Source: Antennarius striatus (Eukaryota; Chordata; Actinopteri; Lophiiformes; Antennariidae). Taken from it: 64,000 bases of DNA. How positions within the stretch are numbered: the first letter of the stretch is position 1; the number at the start of each line of letters is the position of its first letter. Of this stretch, positions 23,774-35,834 are shown piece after piece. The DNA lies in assembly GCF_040054535.1 (NCBI RefSeq), contig NC_090787.1, positions 18,094,001-18,158,000 on the forward strand, in the 5' to 3' direction. The notes below the pieces were generated by a model, which made no database searches, was not told the origin of the DNA, and was given only the letters and a program-made list of their open reading frames with translations. Position numbers and translations under genes: made by a program.

Positions 23774-24570
23774 ATCAGACTTAAACCGAAGACCAGTTTG
23801 TCTACTGTGATTTCTGACTGCTGCTGAAGCCCAGCCGTAAACTTCAGCTCTTGCATGGTCAAGTCTGGAAGAAGCTGAACCAAGTATCTGCTCTTTGCAG
23901 AATGAGAGCGAGTCCTCAGGTCTGCTCCTCTACAGATGTCAGAAGCCAGGCTCTGCTATGGACGCGAACTGTGGCTCCGTTGGATTCAGAGTGATCCAAA
24001 TGAAAAAAAAGAACAATAGAACTTTGAAAAAGAAGAAAAAAAAACTTGTGACGTGTTTGCATGCGGCCGTTGTATTCCCTCGGCTTCTACAGACGTTGCA
24101 CACCTTCTTATCATTGAAGTGTAACAGATTAAACATTGATTATGAAATTAATTTGCATAAAGGCAACTGTGGATCAGCGTGGTTAAAAAAAAGGAACAGG
24201 CCGTATTTCCAGCTTCCTCACTATGAATTTAAAATATTGTTGTATGTAAACTTTTTTCGTAATCTTGTACAGTATTCTCACTGTCAAGTGCATCATTGGT
24301 TGACGAAAAAAAATGAGCTGGTGGATAAGACTGTTAAGAATATTATGTTTGGGAGGAAAATAGTGTACGATTTATCTAAACTTGTATATAATGATACTAT
24401 TCAAAATAGCTGTATTCCGAAGTTGCTACTCTTCACTTCAGTTTTGTTTGATATTCTGGGTTATGTTTTGAGCCAGAACTTTTAATGAAGTGCAATACTG
24501 GGTGTGCCTCCTATTTGCAGCTGTTTAACCTATGGAATGTATGTCAATAAAGCCACTGTACATTTTTATA
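23774..24570 (+). other. mycbp2: mycbp2 3' UTR (approximate end)
   Basis: Sequence after the stop codon up to just past an AATAAA at 24546-24551. It contains an open frame of 196 codons (23895-24485) with no recognisable domain, low-complexity Lys runs and no splice support, which I treat as UTR. Further AATAAA hexamers at about 24782 and 24935 could give longer ends. Confidence 0.6.
24546..24551 (+). terminator. mycbp2: candidate polyadenylation signal of mycbp2
   Basis: AATAAA, about 775 nt after the stop, first canonical hexamer downstream of the coding sequence. Confidence 0.55.
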
Positions 24571-25379
24571 CAGTAGACAGTTGAAACCCCCCCTCTTCTA
24601 AATATCAGATCTCCTGTCATCTGGAAATTAGGGAAGGAGGAGTCTGGCTCCTGCGGTGAATGAAGGTGGATGTAAATCCTATTTGCAGCTCTGTTAATAA
24701 GTTCCAAAACCTATAGGAATATAAAAACATGCATTGAGACTGATGACAGCTGAAAGGTAGTAGAGGCTAGTCTTCACACCAAATAAAACTGTGCACCTGT
24801 AATGTTTGTCCCTACTAGGAGGCAGGGGGATTGGGGTCAGGGAAGTGTGAATAGAAAGCAGCTGCTCTCATTATAAAAAAAGCTTAATACTTGTGAATCT
24901 GCTCTGTAATATCTGTGGTGGATGGAGTTGAAGGGTAATAAACCATGTTCTCCGTTTCGCAAAGTAGACATGTCATTTTGTTTGCTGGATTTTGACTTAC
25001 TGGCTGTTTAAGTTGGAGAAATGGCTGTTCCAATTCTAACCAATTCATATATACTTAATTTAAATAAATTCAAAGCGAAAAATCTATCTTAGCAGACGTA
25101 AAAAATTCTATGACTTAGTCATGTATAGAAAAAAGTTCTATGACTTACTCAGCCATGTACAGTATTTCCTTGTGCCAAAAGGCTAAATTATCAGTTTTCA
25201 CCAACAGTCAGGGTGTATTGGGTGTTTGGCATTCTGCAGAGCAGCTTAGCAAAAAAATCTCAGTCAAAATGTCTGCCTTTGTTCATTTGTACATAAACTG
25301 AATTAACTGTCTCTTATCCCAAAGGGTACCATATAAAACAATGACAATACATTGTTGTCATTGCACTTAATATAGGAGG
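24571..25379. other. intergenic, no gene seen
   Basis: AT-rich sequence after mycbp2 with AATAAA hexamers at about 24782 and 24935, and no coding signal or repeat recognised. Confidence 0.35.
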
Positions 25380-26848
25380 AGACAACTCATCAGGCTCCCA
25401 CAAGAACTGCCACCTTATCGTGGTGTAGTTTGAGTGCCCGAATGATCCCAGGAGCTATGTTATCTGGGGCTTTATGCTCCTGCTAGGGTCTCCCTTGGCA
25501 AACAGGTCCTGGGTGACGGACCAGACTAAGAGTAGTAACAAACCCCCAATGTCAAGAATGTGTCAAGGACTGTGACGTCACCTGGTATAGCACAACCGGG
25601 GCACTATCCTGGAGTCAGACCCGAGGTTGGGGCTCATATGCGAGCGCCTGGTGGCCGGGCCTCCGTCCGCAGGGCTTGGCCAGGCTCAGCCTGAAAGGAA
25701 AACGTGGGCCCAACCTCTGGTGGACTCACTACCCGCCGAGGAAACTGTAGGGGACTGGTGCAGTGTGGATTGGGTGTGAGTTGTCAGCATGGGGCTCGAC
25801 GATCCAATTTACAGACAAAGTCTAGCTCTAGGGACATGGAATGTCACCTCACCGGGGGAAAGGAGCCAGAGCTTGTGAGGGAGGTTGAGAGGTACCCAAT
25901 AGATATAGTCGGGCTCACGTCCACCCACAGCTTGGGCTCTGGAACCCAAATCCTCGAGAGGTGCTGGACTCTCTACTTTTCTGGTGTTGCCCAAGGTGAG
26001 AGGTGGCAGGCTGGGGTGGGCTGGCTTTTAGCCTCATAGCTCAGCCATCATATGAGTTCACCTCGGTGAACGATAGGGTCGCGTCCCTGTGCCTTCGGGT
26101 TGGGGACAGGTGTCTTACTGTTGTTTCAGCCTATGGGTCAAACAACACTGCAGAATACCCTAACTTCTAGGAGTCCCTGGTAGGGGTACTGAATAGTGCT
26201 CCAACTGTGGACTCCATTCCACAGTTCTCCTTGGGGACTTCAACGCTCTCGTGGGCAATGACAGTGAGACCTGGAAAGTGGTGACTGGGATGAACAGCCT
26301 TCTGTATCTGAACACGAGTAGTGTTCTGTTATTGAACTTCTGTGCTAGTCAGTTTGTCCATAACAAACACTTTATTCAACCAGAGGGATGGCCATAAGTA
26401 CACATGGCACCAGGACACCTTAGACCGGAGGTCAATGATCGACTTCATCTTCGTATCATCAGACCACCGATCGCGTGTGTTGGACACTCGGGTGAAGAGA
26501 GGGGCAGTGCTGTCAACCGATCACCACTTGGTGGTGAGCTGGAGGGGAAAGCGCTGCACAGCTAACACTGTTCACAGTAGAGGCAGAGAGCTGCTGACCC
26601 CAACTGAGGATATTGTCGGGCGGTTGAAAGAATACTTTGAGGATATCCTCAATCCGGCTACCATGGCTTATACAGTGGAAGCAGAGGCTGAGGTCTCAGA
26701 GGTGGACTCGTTCATCAACCAAGCCGAAGTCACTGAGGTGGTTGCCAAATTCCTTGGTGGCAAAGCACCGGGGAGGATGAGATCCCTGGATCTGCAGGGA
26801 CTGTCTTTGTTAACACATCTCTGTAACATTGAATGGCAGTCGGCATGA
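25380..26848 (+). mobile_element. LINE (5' part: endonuclease and start of RT), interrupted by an RTE element
   Basis: A non-LTR retrotransposon on the plus strand. The 5' UTR-like start is CTGCCACCTTATCGTGGTGT. Broken frames then encode apurinic endonuclease motifs (LALGTWNVTS-type start near 25830, STHSLGSGTQ, [11 protein letters not shown] near 26230, TWHQDTLDRRSMIDFI near 26400, and STDHHLVVSW near 26515). The RT start follows (GRLKEYFEDILNPAT to FLGGKAPG), and the sequence ends at LCNIEWQSA, where an RTE copy begins. Several stops and frameshifts make it dead. The family is a common fish LINE whose clade I do not assign. Confidence 0.8.
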
Positions 26849-26849
26849 C

Positions 26850-29356
26850 AATTCTGGTTGGACTTTGATGAAGTGATGCAGAGCATGCCAGGAAGTGAGA
26901 GAGTTGTCATTGGTGCAGACTTCAATGGACATGTTGGTGCAGGTAACAGAGGTGATGAGGAAATGATAGGCAGGTTTGGTATCCAGGAGAGGAACGCACA
27001 AGGACAGATGGTAATTGACTTTGCAAAAAGGATGGAAATGGCTGTAGTGAATACTTTCTTCCAGAAGAGGCAGAAACATAGGGTGACCTATAAGAGTGGT
27101 GGTAGGAACACATAGGTAGACTTCATCTTGTGTAGACGGTGTAACCCAAAGGAGATCAGTGACTGCAAGGTAGTGGTAGGTGAGAGTGTAGCCAAACAGC
27201 ATAGGATGGTGGTGTGTAGGATGACTCTGGTGGTGAGGAAGATGAAGAGGGCAAAGGCAGAGCAGAAGACGAAATGGTGGAAGCTAAAAAAGGGAGAGTG
27301 TTGCATGACTTTTAGGAAGGAGTTAAGACAGGCTCTGGGTGGTCAGGAGGTGCTTCCAGATGACTGGACAACTGCAGCTAATGTGATCAGGGAGACAGGT
27401 AGGAGAGTACTTGGTGTGTCATCTGGAAGGAAAGTAGATAAGGAAACTTGGTGGTGGAATGAGGAGGTACAGGAGTGTATACAGAGAAAGAGGTTAGCTA
27501 AGAGGAAGCGGGACACTGAGAGGACTGAGGAGAGTAGACAGGAGTACAGGGTGATGCAGCATAAGGTGAAGGTAGAGGTAGCAAAGGCCAAACAAGGGGC
27601 TTATGATGACTTGTATGCTAGGTTGGACAGTAAGGAGGGAGAGACTGATCTATACCGGTTGGCAAGACAGAGAGATAGAGATGGGAAGGACGTGCAGCAG
27701 GTTAGGGTGATTAAGGATAGGGTCGGAAGTCTATTGACAGGTGCCAGTAGTGTGATGGGAAGATGGAAAGAGTACTTTGAAGAGTTGATGAAAATGGAAA
27801 ATGAGAGAGAACAAAGACTAGAAGAGGTGATTGCTGTGGACCAGGATGCAGCAAAGATTAGTCAGGATGAAGTGAGGAGGGCACTGAAGAGGATGAAGAG
27901 TGGAAAGGCAGTCGGTCCTGATTATATACCTGTAGAGGTTTGGAAATGTCTAGGAGAGGTGGCAGTAGAGTTTCTGACTGGGTTGTTCAACAGGATCTTA
28001 GATAGTGAGAAGATGCCTGAGGAATGGAGGAGAAGCGTGCTGGTGCCCATTTTTAAGAACAAGGGAGACGTGCAGAGTTGTGGCAACTACAGAGGAATAA
28101 AGCTGATGAGCCATACAATGAAGTTATGGGAAAGAGTAGTGGAAGCTAGACTAAGGGCAGAAGTGAACATTTATGAGCAGCAGTATGGTTTCATGCCAAA
28201 AAAGAGTACTACAGATGCAGTATTTGCTTTGAGGATGTTGATAGAGAAGTACAGAGAAGGCCAAACGGAGCTGCATTGTGTTTTTGTAGATCTGGAGAAA
28301 GCTTATGACAGGGTGCCCAGAGAGGAATTGTGGTATTGTATGAAGAAGTCTGGAGTGGCAGAGAAGTATGTTAGAGCGGTGCAGGACATGTAGTGTATGA
28401 GGACTGTAAGACAGTGGTGAGGTGTGCTGTAGGTGTGACAGAGGAGTTCAAGGTGGAGGTGGGACTGCATCAGGCATCAGCTCTGAGCCCCTTCTTGTTC
28501 GCTATGGTGATGGACAGGCTGACAGACGAGGTTAGACAGGAATCTCCATGGACTATGATGTTTGTAGATGACATTGTGATCTGCAGTGAGAGCAGGGAAG
28601 AGGTGGAGGAGAAGCTAGAGAGGTGGAGGTTTGTCCTGGAAAGGAGAGGAATGAAGGTTAGCCGCAGTAAGAAAGAGTACATGTGTGTGAATGAGAGGGA
28701 CCCAAGTGGAAGAGTGAGGTTACAGGGAGAAGAGATTAAGAAGGTGGAGGATTTTAAGTACTTAGGGTCAACAGTCCAGAGCAAACAACAGTCCAGTCTG
28801 GAAAAGAGGTGAAGAAGCGTGTACAGGCAGGATGGAACGGGTGGAGAAAAGTGTCAGGTGTGATGTGTGATAGAAGAGTTTCAGGTAAAATGAAAGGAAA
28901 GGTGTGCACAACTGTGGTGAGACCAGCGATGTTGTTTGGTCTAGAGACAGTGTCACTGAGGAAAAGACAGGAGGCAGAGCTGGAGGTAGCAGAGATGAAG
29001 ATGATGAGGTTCTCTCTGGGAGTGACCAGGAAGGATAGGATCAGGAATGAGTTCATCAGAGGGACAGCACATGTTAGAGGTTTTGGAGATAAAGTCAGAG
29101 AGGCCAGACTGAGATGGTTTGGACATGTCCAGAGGAGAGATAGTGAATATATTGGTAGAAGGATGCTGAGTTTTGAACTGCCAGGCAGGAGGCCTAGAGG
29201 AAGACCAAAGAGGAGGTTTATGGATGAAATGAGGGAGGACATGAAGGTAGTTGGTGTGAGAGAAGAGGATGCCAAGGACAGGGCTAGATGGAGGCAATTT
29301 ATTCACTGTGGCGACCCCTAAAGGGAAAAGCTGAATGGAAAAGAGGAAGAAGAAGA
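26850..29356 (+). mobile_element. RTE-type LINE, 5'-truncated, inserted in another LINE
   Basis: Starts inside the endonuclease (AATTCTGGTTGGACTTTG) and runs to the short 3' UTR ending GGCGACCCCTAAAGGG and a GAAGAAGAAG tail, as in RTE-clade elements. Coding sequence is nearly intact. The frame from 26858 stops at a TAG at 27114. An open frame of 421 codons (27128-28393) carries RT motifs including SGKAVGPDYIPVEVWK and VFVDLEKAYDRVPREELWY, then one stop. Frames 28393-28812 and 28809-29321 follow, with GLHQASALSPFLFA, the TMMFVDDIVICSE active-site segment (FVDD here, where the sibling copy has FADD), and a C-terminal LRWFGHVQRRDSEYIG. A few stops and one frameshift, so recent but inactive. Confidence 0.88.
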
Positions 29357-29810
29357 AGTTGGACTTCGGCAGGGCTGCACTCACCGGTTCTGGTCATAAT
29401 TTTTATGGACAGAATTTCTAGGCGCAGCCAGGATCCAGAGGGAGTCCGGTTTGGGGACCAAAGGATTTCATCTCTGCTCTTTGCGGACCATGTTGTTCTT
29501 GTTGGCCTCATCAAACCTGGACCTTTGACGTGAACTGGGACCGTTTGCAGCTGAGTGTGACGCGACTGGGATGAAGATCAGCACCTCTAAATCCGAGGCC
29601 ATGGTTCTCGACCGGAAAACGGTGGTGTGCCCTCTTCAGTTCGGTGGAGAGTCTTTGCCCCATGTGGAGGGGTATCTTGGGGTCTTGTTCACGAGTGAGG
29701 GAAGGATGGAACGTGAGATTGACAGACGGATTGGTGCAGCTTCCGAAGTGATGTGGTCACTGTATAGGTCTGTCATGGTGAAGAAGGTGCTGAGTTGCAA
29801 GAGCCTTAAA
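29357..29810 (+). mobile_element. LINE (3' part of the RT), continuation of the interrupted element
   Basis: Resumes in the RT palm with VGLRQGCTLT-like sequence (29358-29390) and then, frame-shifted, IFMDRISRRSQDPEGVRFGD, the SSLLFADHVVLVGL active-site segment and STSKSEAMVLDRK. It belongs to the same family as 25380-26848. The RT fingers between LCNIEWQSA and VGLRQGC are missing, so part of the host LINE was lost when or after the RTE element landed. Ends near 29810 in an A-rich stretch without a normal 3' UTR. Confidence 0.78.
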
Positions 29811-30319
29811 AAAAACCCAAGGGACAGTATTAGGCAATGTAATTTTTTGTCTTTTTAATTCACGGTTTGGTGAAAGACCAGCAGCAATTTCTCCTCAGAA
29901 TAAATGATGAAATATTTTATGAAGTGTGGTTACAATTCAGAATGAAGTAATCCCAATTTACTCAATAAAAATGACCTGCAAAATGTGGAACATGAGAGCA
30001 CAAATGTATAAACGTTAAAGTCAAAATTAATATGAAGTGTTAATTGTTGACATAATAGAAAGAGAAGGAACTAAATCGGTTAGATCGTACATGGGAGATC
30101 ATGTAGTTAAAGAAGAGTAATGTTCAGTGGCCTCCTGATGCGAGTGTTCAGTGTTTATCAGTGACCTCAGATACAAAATTCTATTTGTATTTTTTAAATT
30201 ATGATAAAAATTCACATATAGATTGTGATAAAAAATTGTATTCACAAAAACTTTGTACCATCTCAAATCAGGCCCCTTATGTTTGTGTGTTAGAGACTGT
30301 ATACAATATACTGTATATA
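29811..30319. other. intergenic, no feature seen
   Basis: AT-rich sequence between the LINE remnant and the Tigger-derived element. Nothing recognised. Confidence 0.35.
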
Positions 30320-31208
30320 CAGTGGTACCTCTACTCACAAAATAAATTGGTTCTGGAAGAAATTTTGCAAGTAGTAAATTTCGTAAGTAGAGACGCGTTT
30401 TCCATGCAAATGCCCTAATCCGTTCCGAGCCCCCGAAAATCCAGACATGTTTTATCAAGAATAAAAATGCATCAAAACATGTAACAGATACATGTTACAA
30501 TTAGATTATTACACAATAAATGAGAGTTGTGCATAATGTAAGAACCAAAGAATAAAGAATAAAATGATGGTCATTTACCTTTTAACTACTATCCTCATTG
30601 TTTTTTGCCCTCTTTGGTTCATGTGCTCTTGCCTCACCATGCCGAACAGCAGATTGAATTCCAGTCCTCCTTTTGAATTTCTCCAACCACCCACACAATG
30701 CCTTAAACTCCTCAAACTTCCTTTTGTTTTAATAACGTGGCGATTGTAGATGCATTACAGCGAGAACAACCAAGCGCATCCCTTTTTCATGCTTTTCTAT
30801 TATCTTTTGCTTTGTTTGTATGGACAAAAAAACTATTTTCTTCGTCTTTTCTTTTTCTCTTCTCTCCGTCACTTTCTTGGGGTCCATAGCGAATACTCAA
30901 AAAGTTAATATACTTGTGTAAAACTATCACAGCACCTAATTGGTCAAGGGCCGAATGACTTGGACTCTGCGTGGACACATACTGTATCTAGCTACACACA
31001 GAGATCCCTCTTAGCCAATGAGATGCCAGGATACTAAGTAATAGCCAATGGCATTCAGGAACCTTTGGGAGCCGCATGTAGCGGCCCATACTGTAACCTT
31101 TCGTAACTCGAAATTTCTTTCGTAACTAGAGGCAATATTTTCCTGTTCAGACGTTTCGTAAGTAGAAAATTTCACATGTAGAGACCTTCGTAAGTAGAGG
31201 TACCACTG
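30320..31208 (-). mobile_element. Tigger-derived non-autonomous transposon
   Basis: Inverted ends CAGTGGTACCTCTACT (30320) and, at the right, its reverse complement ending GGTACCACTG at 31208, with a second inner set of AAGTAGA / TCTACTT words. On the minus strand around 30750-30890 it keeps the start of a Tigger/pogo-type transposase (MDPKKVTER followed by a broken helix-turn-helix, ...IIEKHEKGM). It then runs into a deletion that removes the rest of the transposase. A second copy with the same internal deletion is at 54727-58719. Confidence 0.85.
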
Positions 31209-31559
31209 TTCATGATTAAAAAAACTAACAGTGTGAACTAGAGTGTGCAACTAACTAATTTGCCTTCGGGAATCAATATAGTATATAAAATTTTTACAAA
31301 ATCATAAAGTATAAGACAGTATGTGCGCATAGTTTTTGTACAGAGAGCAAGACATCTTTTCACCCAGACGATCTTCACCACCAGCCATTTCACAGTGGAT
31401 TTCCCATGATGCACTGGTGCTGTCACAACAACATTTCGCCATTTCAGGCTTAGGGGGGGTGTAACTCCCGCGAAGTAATTGGGTCAAGCAAGCGGAGGCA
31501 TCGTAGTCGAGCTGTTTCTGCTTAGAAGTCACGTCTAAAGGCTTGTCCATCGCTAAACG
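31209..31559. promoter_or_regulatory. fbxl3: fbxl3 upstream region
   Basis: Sequence before the inferred first exon. No TATA box is obvious. The ORFs here on the minus strand look like chance. The GC content rises toward 31440-31690, as expected near a CpG-type vertebrate promoter. Confidence 0.35.
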
Positions 31560-31694
31560 GCTCGGTTCTCGTTCTCGATGCGTGTTCTCTGGCTGCTGCC
31601 AATGAACTTTTGCAGCGTGGGCCCGGGCTGAACTTCACCAGTGGTCGGATTTTCCTGCGAACAACCAGTTAGCTAGCGGAGTGTAAACAACAAG
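31560..31694 (+). other. fbxl3: fbxl3 non-coding first exon (inferred)
   Basis: GC-richer stretch ending in a strong donor (ACAACAAG|GTACGA, exon end 31694). The first coding exon starts at an acceptor at 32496/32497 just one base before the ATG, so a separate 5' UTR exon is required. This is the only good upstream candidate. The 5' end is arbitrary. Confidence 0.5.
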
Positions 31695-32497
31695 GTACGA
31701 TGGCTGACCGATCTGATGAGCTCCTTGCGACAACTCGTTCTGTTGTCCTTTGTAATGAAACACAGTCAGGCTTAATCTGTAAACTGTCTTAAGATAATAT
31801 AAGAAAGCATTATTTCTGTCATTAGTTTCCTTGGTAGCGTTGAGTGCACGTTAAGTGTCGTGTTAAGGTAACGGGCTAGCTAAAATATAGTTACTCAAGC
31901 TGTCACTTCCTGTGTTTGGTTGCATTTCTAGTAATATAAGTAGTTTATAGTTCACAAAGCTCGTCCTGATGTTGCAGCAAAGCAAGTTACACAGCTGTTG
32001 AATGCATTGCATTGTGTATTATGTATTATGGCTACCTGCTCAAGTATGTCCTGCTAATGCTGCTGTACGTCAGGATATACAAGGTGTGTTTACTAGTAAC
32101 AATTTATATACAGTATTCTTAAAGTTAAAATTATTTTTCAACTGAGTGAATAGGAGAGGCATGATCACAAGGAGAATAACAAATAATGCAACAATGTATT
32201 AAGTCACGATGCAGCAAATTAACAAATTAAGTTATATTCAAAGTCACAAGTGACAGCATGTTAATGTTTTTACACATTATCAAAGATAGGGATTTTCTAC
32301 AAAGAAGAGTAATTCATGAAACTTAATGTTTAAGGCTTAAGAGCTGATCATAATGTGGTCCTATCAATGCACAAAATTTTTTAATCTCCCTGTAGTTCAT
32401 CTGTGTCTTTTGAAGTTTGAGTGGATTGTTTGTATATTTGAAAATCTGCATGTTGTTCTGCAAGACTGTAACCAGATTATTATCTCCATTCCTTAGA

Positions 32498-35400
32498 ATG
32501 AAGCGGGTGAAAGGAGGCGATGAGGGCAGCAATAGCTCCTCCAGTAACAGCTCACCTGAAGCTTGCAAGAAGTCGCGTAAACAGCTGTGCAAGGAGCTGG
32601 ATGCAGCTGTGGATGGTAACTGGGCGCGACTGCCTCAGGAACTCCTGCTGCATATCTTCCAGTACCTCCCTCTGCTGGATCGGGCTTTTGCCTCTCAGGT
32701 GTGCCGTGGTTGGAACCAGGCTTTCCACATGCCGGAGCTGTGGAGATGTTTTGAATTTGAGCTTAATCAGCCGGCAAGCTCCTATTTGAAGGCTACACAC
32801 CCAGACCTCATTAAGCAGATCATAAAGAGGCACTCCAATCATCTCCAGTATGTCAGCTTCAAGGTAAAAACCCACCAATAGTTGTCTCTTTGCTGAAATA
32901 TTCATAATGTGTCTTTAATAGTCAATAAATTGTATAAAAAATCTGTGGAAAATTTGATCAATGTGCTCCGAAAACCCAGTCTTCATTTGTCCTTCCCAGG
33001 TGGACAGTAGCATGGAGTCTGCAGAGGCTGCGTGTGACATTCTTTCACAGTTGGTGAATTGTTCTCTGAAGACCTTGGGGCTCATCTCCACAGCCAGGCC
33101 TAGTTTCATGGAGGTTCCAAAGGTATAATTTACATAAATATGATGGATCCTTGTCTTATAATATCCCATTCATCAGTTTTACAGTTAAGTTCAAAGAGCT
33201 TCAACTGAACAATCTTATTTTGTCATACCGAGCTAGTGTGTTTCCATGGTGTTATTGTGCTGATTATTGTTTAAGTCTCCAACTTCTCTTCTTATCTGAG
33301 GATGGGACTGAAAAAAATTGTTAGTTTCTGTGAATTGCCCAGGACAAAGATTCTTCCTTCTAAGGCCTCAAAGCATGACAAGATGTTATTTTTATGCAAT
33401 GTTTTGTCTGTGCATGTGTGAGGTTCTATACACATATGGTAGTATATTTCTGACAATGCCGCTGGTTTTTTTTTGTTTTTCTTTAACCAGTTATCACTAA
33501 AAACTTGTTACCACTAAAACTTTAAAACACACACATAATTGTAGTGTATGTATCGGTCAGTTCAAAAGTTAATTGTGCGAAACTTGACCAGAGTTTGTTT
33601 TTTATCAATGAAATAAAATTCCATTGACCATCGTACAGCAGTGTGTACACAAGAGGCGGTATTTATTTTACCTGCACTCTTAAACCTCACGTCCAATCTG
33701 GTAACATTGACTCTCATTGTAAACACATTTTTCTCATACACTGTAATCCTTACATAGGAAGATGCTTTCCCTCAGGAATACCTCAACCAAAACCTAAATG
33801 GGTCTTATGACAAAAAAGCCATGACAATATTCAGAAAATATTTTTAAAAAATCAGTATCTCTGATTAGCTCTGAATTTGTTGAAAAGGTCTTATGTGGTA
33901 AGTAAAAAAACAGATACAGAATATCACATTGTTATGACAATTCTATGAATGGGACCAAAGTAATTTAGGTGCCTAAAAGAAATACGTACAGTACTGAATT
34001 TGCAATTGTGCACAACAGTGTATGAGGATTGGTGTGTGTGTGGTTTTTTCTTTAATCTAAATGATTTCTTTATATCTACAGAGATAGAAAGTCAGAATTC
34101 ACCATGTTTCTTCTGTAGACTTAGGGAGTGTCTTTTTATGGAATCTGTGGGGGAGGGGTGTGATGAGAGGAGGGGTGTGATGCTTCTTCCTCTTCTATCC
34201 AAAAGGTCAGCTGATTGCATTAATAATCCAGTGTGCTATCTATATCCCTCCACAGTCTCATTTCATCTCAGCTCTGACTGTGGTGTTCGTCAATTCCAAG
34301 TCATTGTCTTCGCTGAAGATTGACGACACTCCAGTGGATGACCCGTCACTGAAGGTGCTGGTGGCCAATAACAGCGACACCCTGAAGCTGCTGAAGATGA
34401 GCAGCTGCCCTCACGTCTCCCCGGCAGGTACAGTGTGTTGGTGTTCTGGTGCCTTAGCTGAGAGGAGGAGGCCCTGTTGTTTTTTGTTTGTATGCCCCCA
34501 GTAAGCGAGGTATTTTCAGGGAGATTTCACCAGATTTCAGGAGTGGCACTCACCAGTGTTTTCATTAGATGCATTTTTTCACATATTTTAGGCATTTTTT
34601 AAGTGGAGAGCGTTTATGTCAGTTTGCTCTCATTCTGGGGACAAGCTCATTAGCACTGTCGTCTTAGTCCTGGGACACAAATTAGTTTTTGTTGTTTTTG
34701 TTTAGTAACAATAAAAGCAAAAGTTTCAAGCCGCCCACTTGACTTCCAGTCAAGTGCTTCTTCTTCCACTGTTCGTTACAAGTCTCGTGGTTTACTCAGA
34801 GCTGATAATTTTTTAAAATGCCGTCTTAAATTTTCATTTCATTTAACTCACTGCCAGCAGTTTTCAGAGCAGCGATCCCCACATGGTCAGCAAGTTTAGA
34901 GCATTTCAGACCCATGAAATATTGTGTTCTGTGGTCATGTAAACACTAACATAAAGAATAGACTCTCTTCTTTCATCATGAGAGGAAGTTTGTTCCTACC
35001 TCTTTCCGTTTTGTAATAATCGTCATTAATACATATGTTGGTTTCGCCAAAAACACCAGTTCTTGACTAAAAAACGAGCTTATAGTGAAAAACTGAGTCA
35101 GCAGAACAGTGACTCTGATGCGATTTTTTGCTTTCATGACACCATAACACCATTTCAACAGTGGTTTCTTTCGATAAAACAACAAAACAACACTGAGAAA
35201 TGGTTAAAAAAAACCAATCCAATTTATCTGCCACAAATTTCATAATCTACATTTGATAAAAACTTTTTTGTTTTTTTGCTGTCAATTTTAGTGAGCTCCA
35301 CTGCAGCTCTCTCGAGTCCAGGGGTTACTGTGAAGGGGACATGATTTGAACCTCCATCCGTTCATCCTCTGCTTCATCGCTCTCATTTTTTCCCATGATC

Positions 35401-35803
35401 ACCACACTCTTTCTCCCTGAATAACCTCAAAACTTTCCCTGTATGATTGTGATCTGTCTGAATTTGTCCCAATGCTTTGCCATTGTCTCCATCACTTCCT
35501 GTCTTCTCATATAATACATGCTGATCTGTCATCCAAAAACAGCATTGCTGCCACCTTCAGGGGATTAGTTCATCACTACACTAGTGTAGAAGTATGATTT
35601 AGATCAGGGATCGCCACCAGACTGTCCCCCATTCACTCCTACTGAACAACATAACTGACGTCAGTGGCAGTGAATGAGTCCATGAGCTGCTAACCCTTGT
35701 GTAATGTTTTACTGCTATGTGGTTGTTCTGTTTCTCCTGGCATGCATTTGGCTCTCAACTATGATAATCACTATTTTTTTTCTTTCATTTGTTGTTTCAG
35801 GAT

Positions 35804-35834
<31 letters not shown>

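Noticed and set aside
28754..29384. Minus-strand frames of 143-173 codons in the RTE element
   Set aside because: Complement of the RTE coding region, which is clearly coded on the plus strand.
32417..32497. Start of fbxl3 at an earlier Met
   Set aside because: These codons lie upstream of the splice acceptor at 32495-32496 and would not be in the mRNA. MKRVKGG matches the family start.
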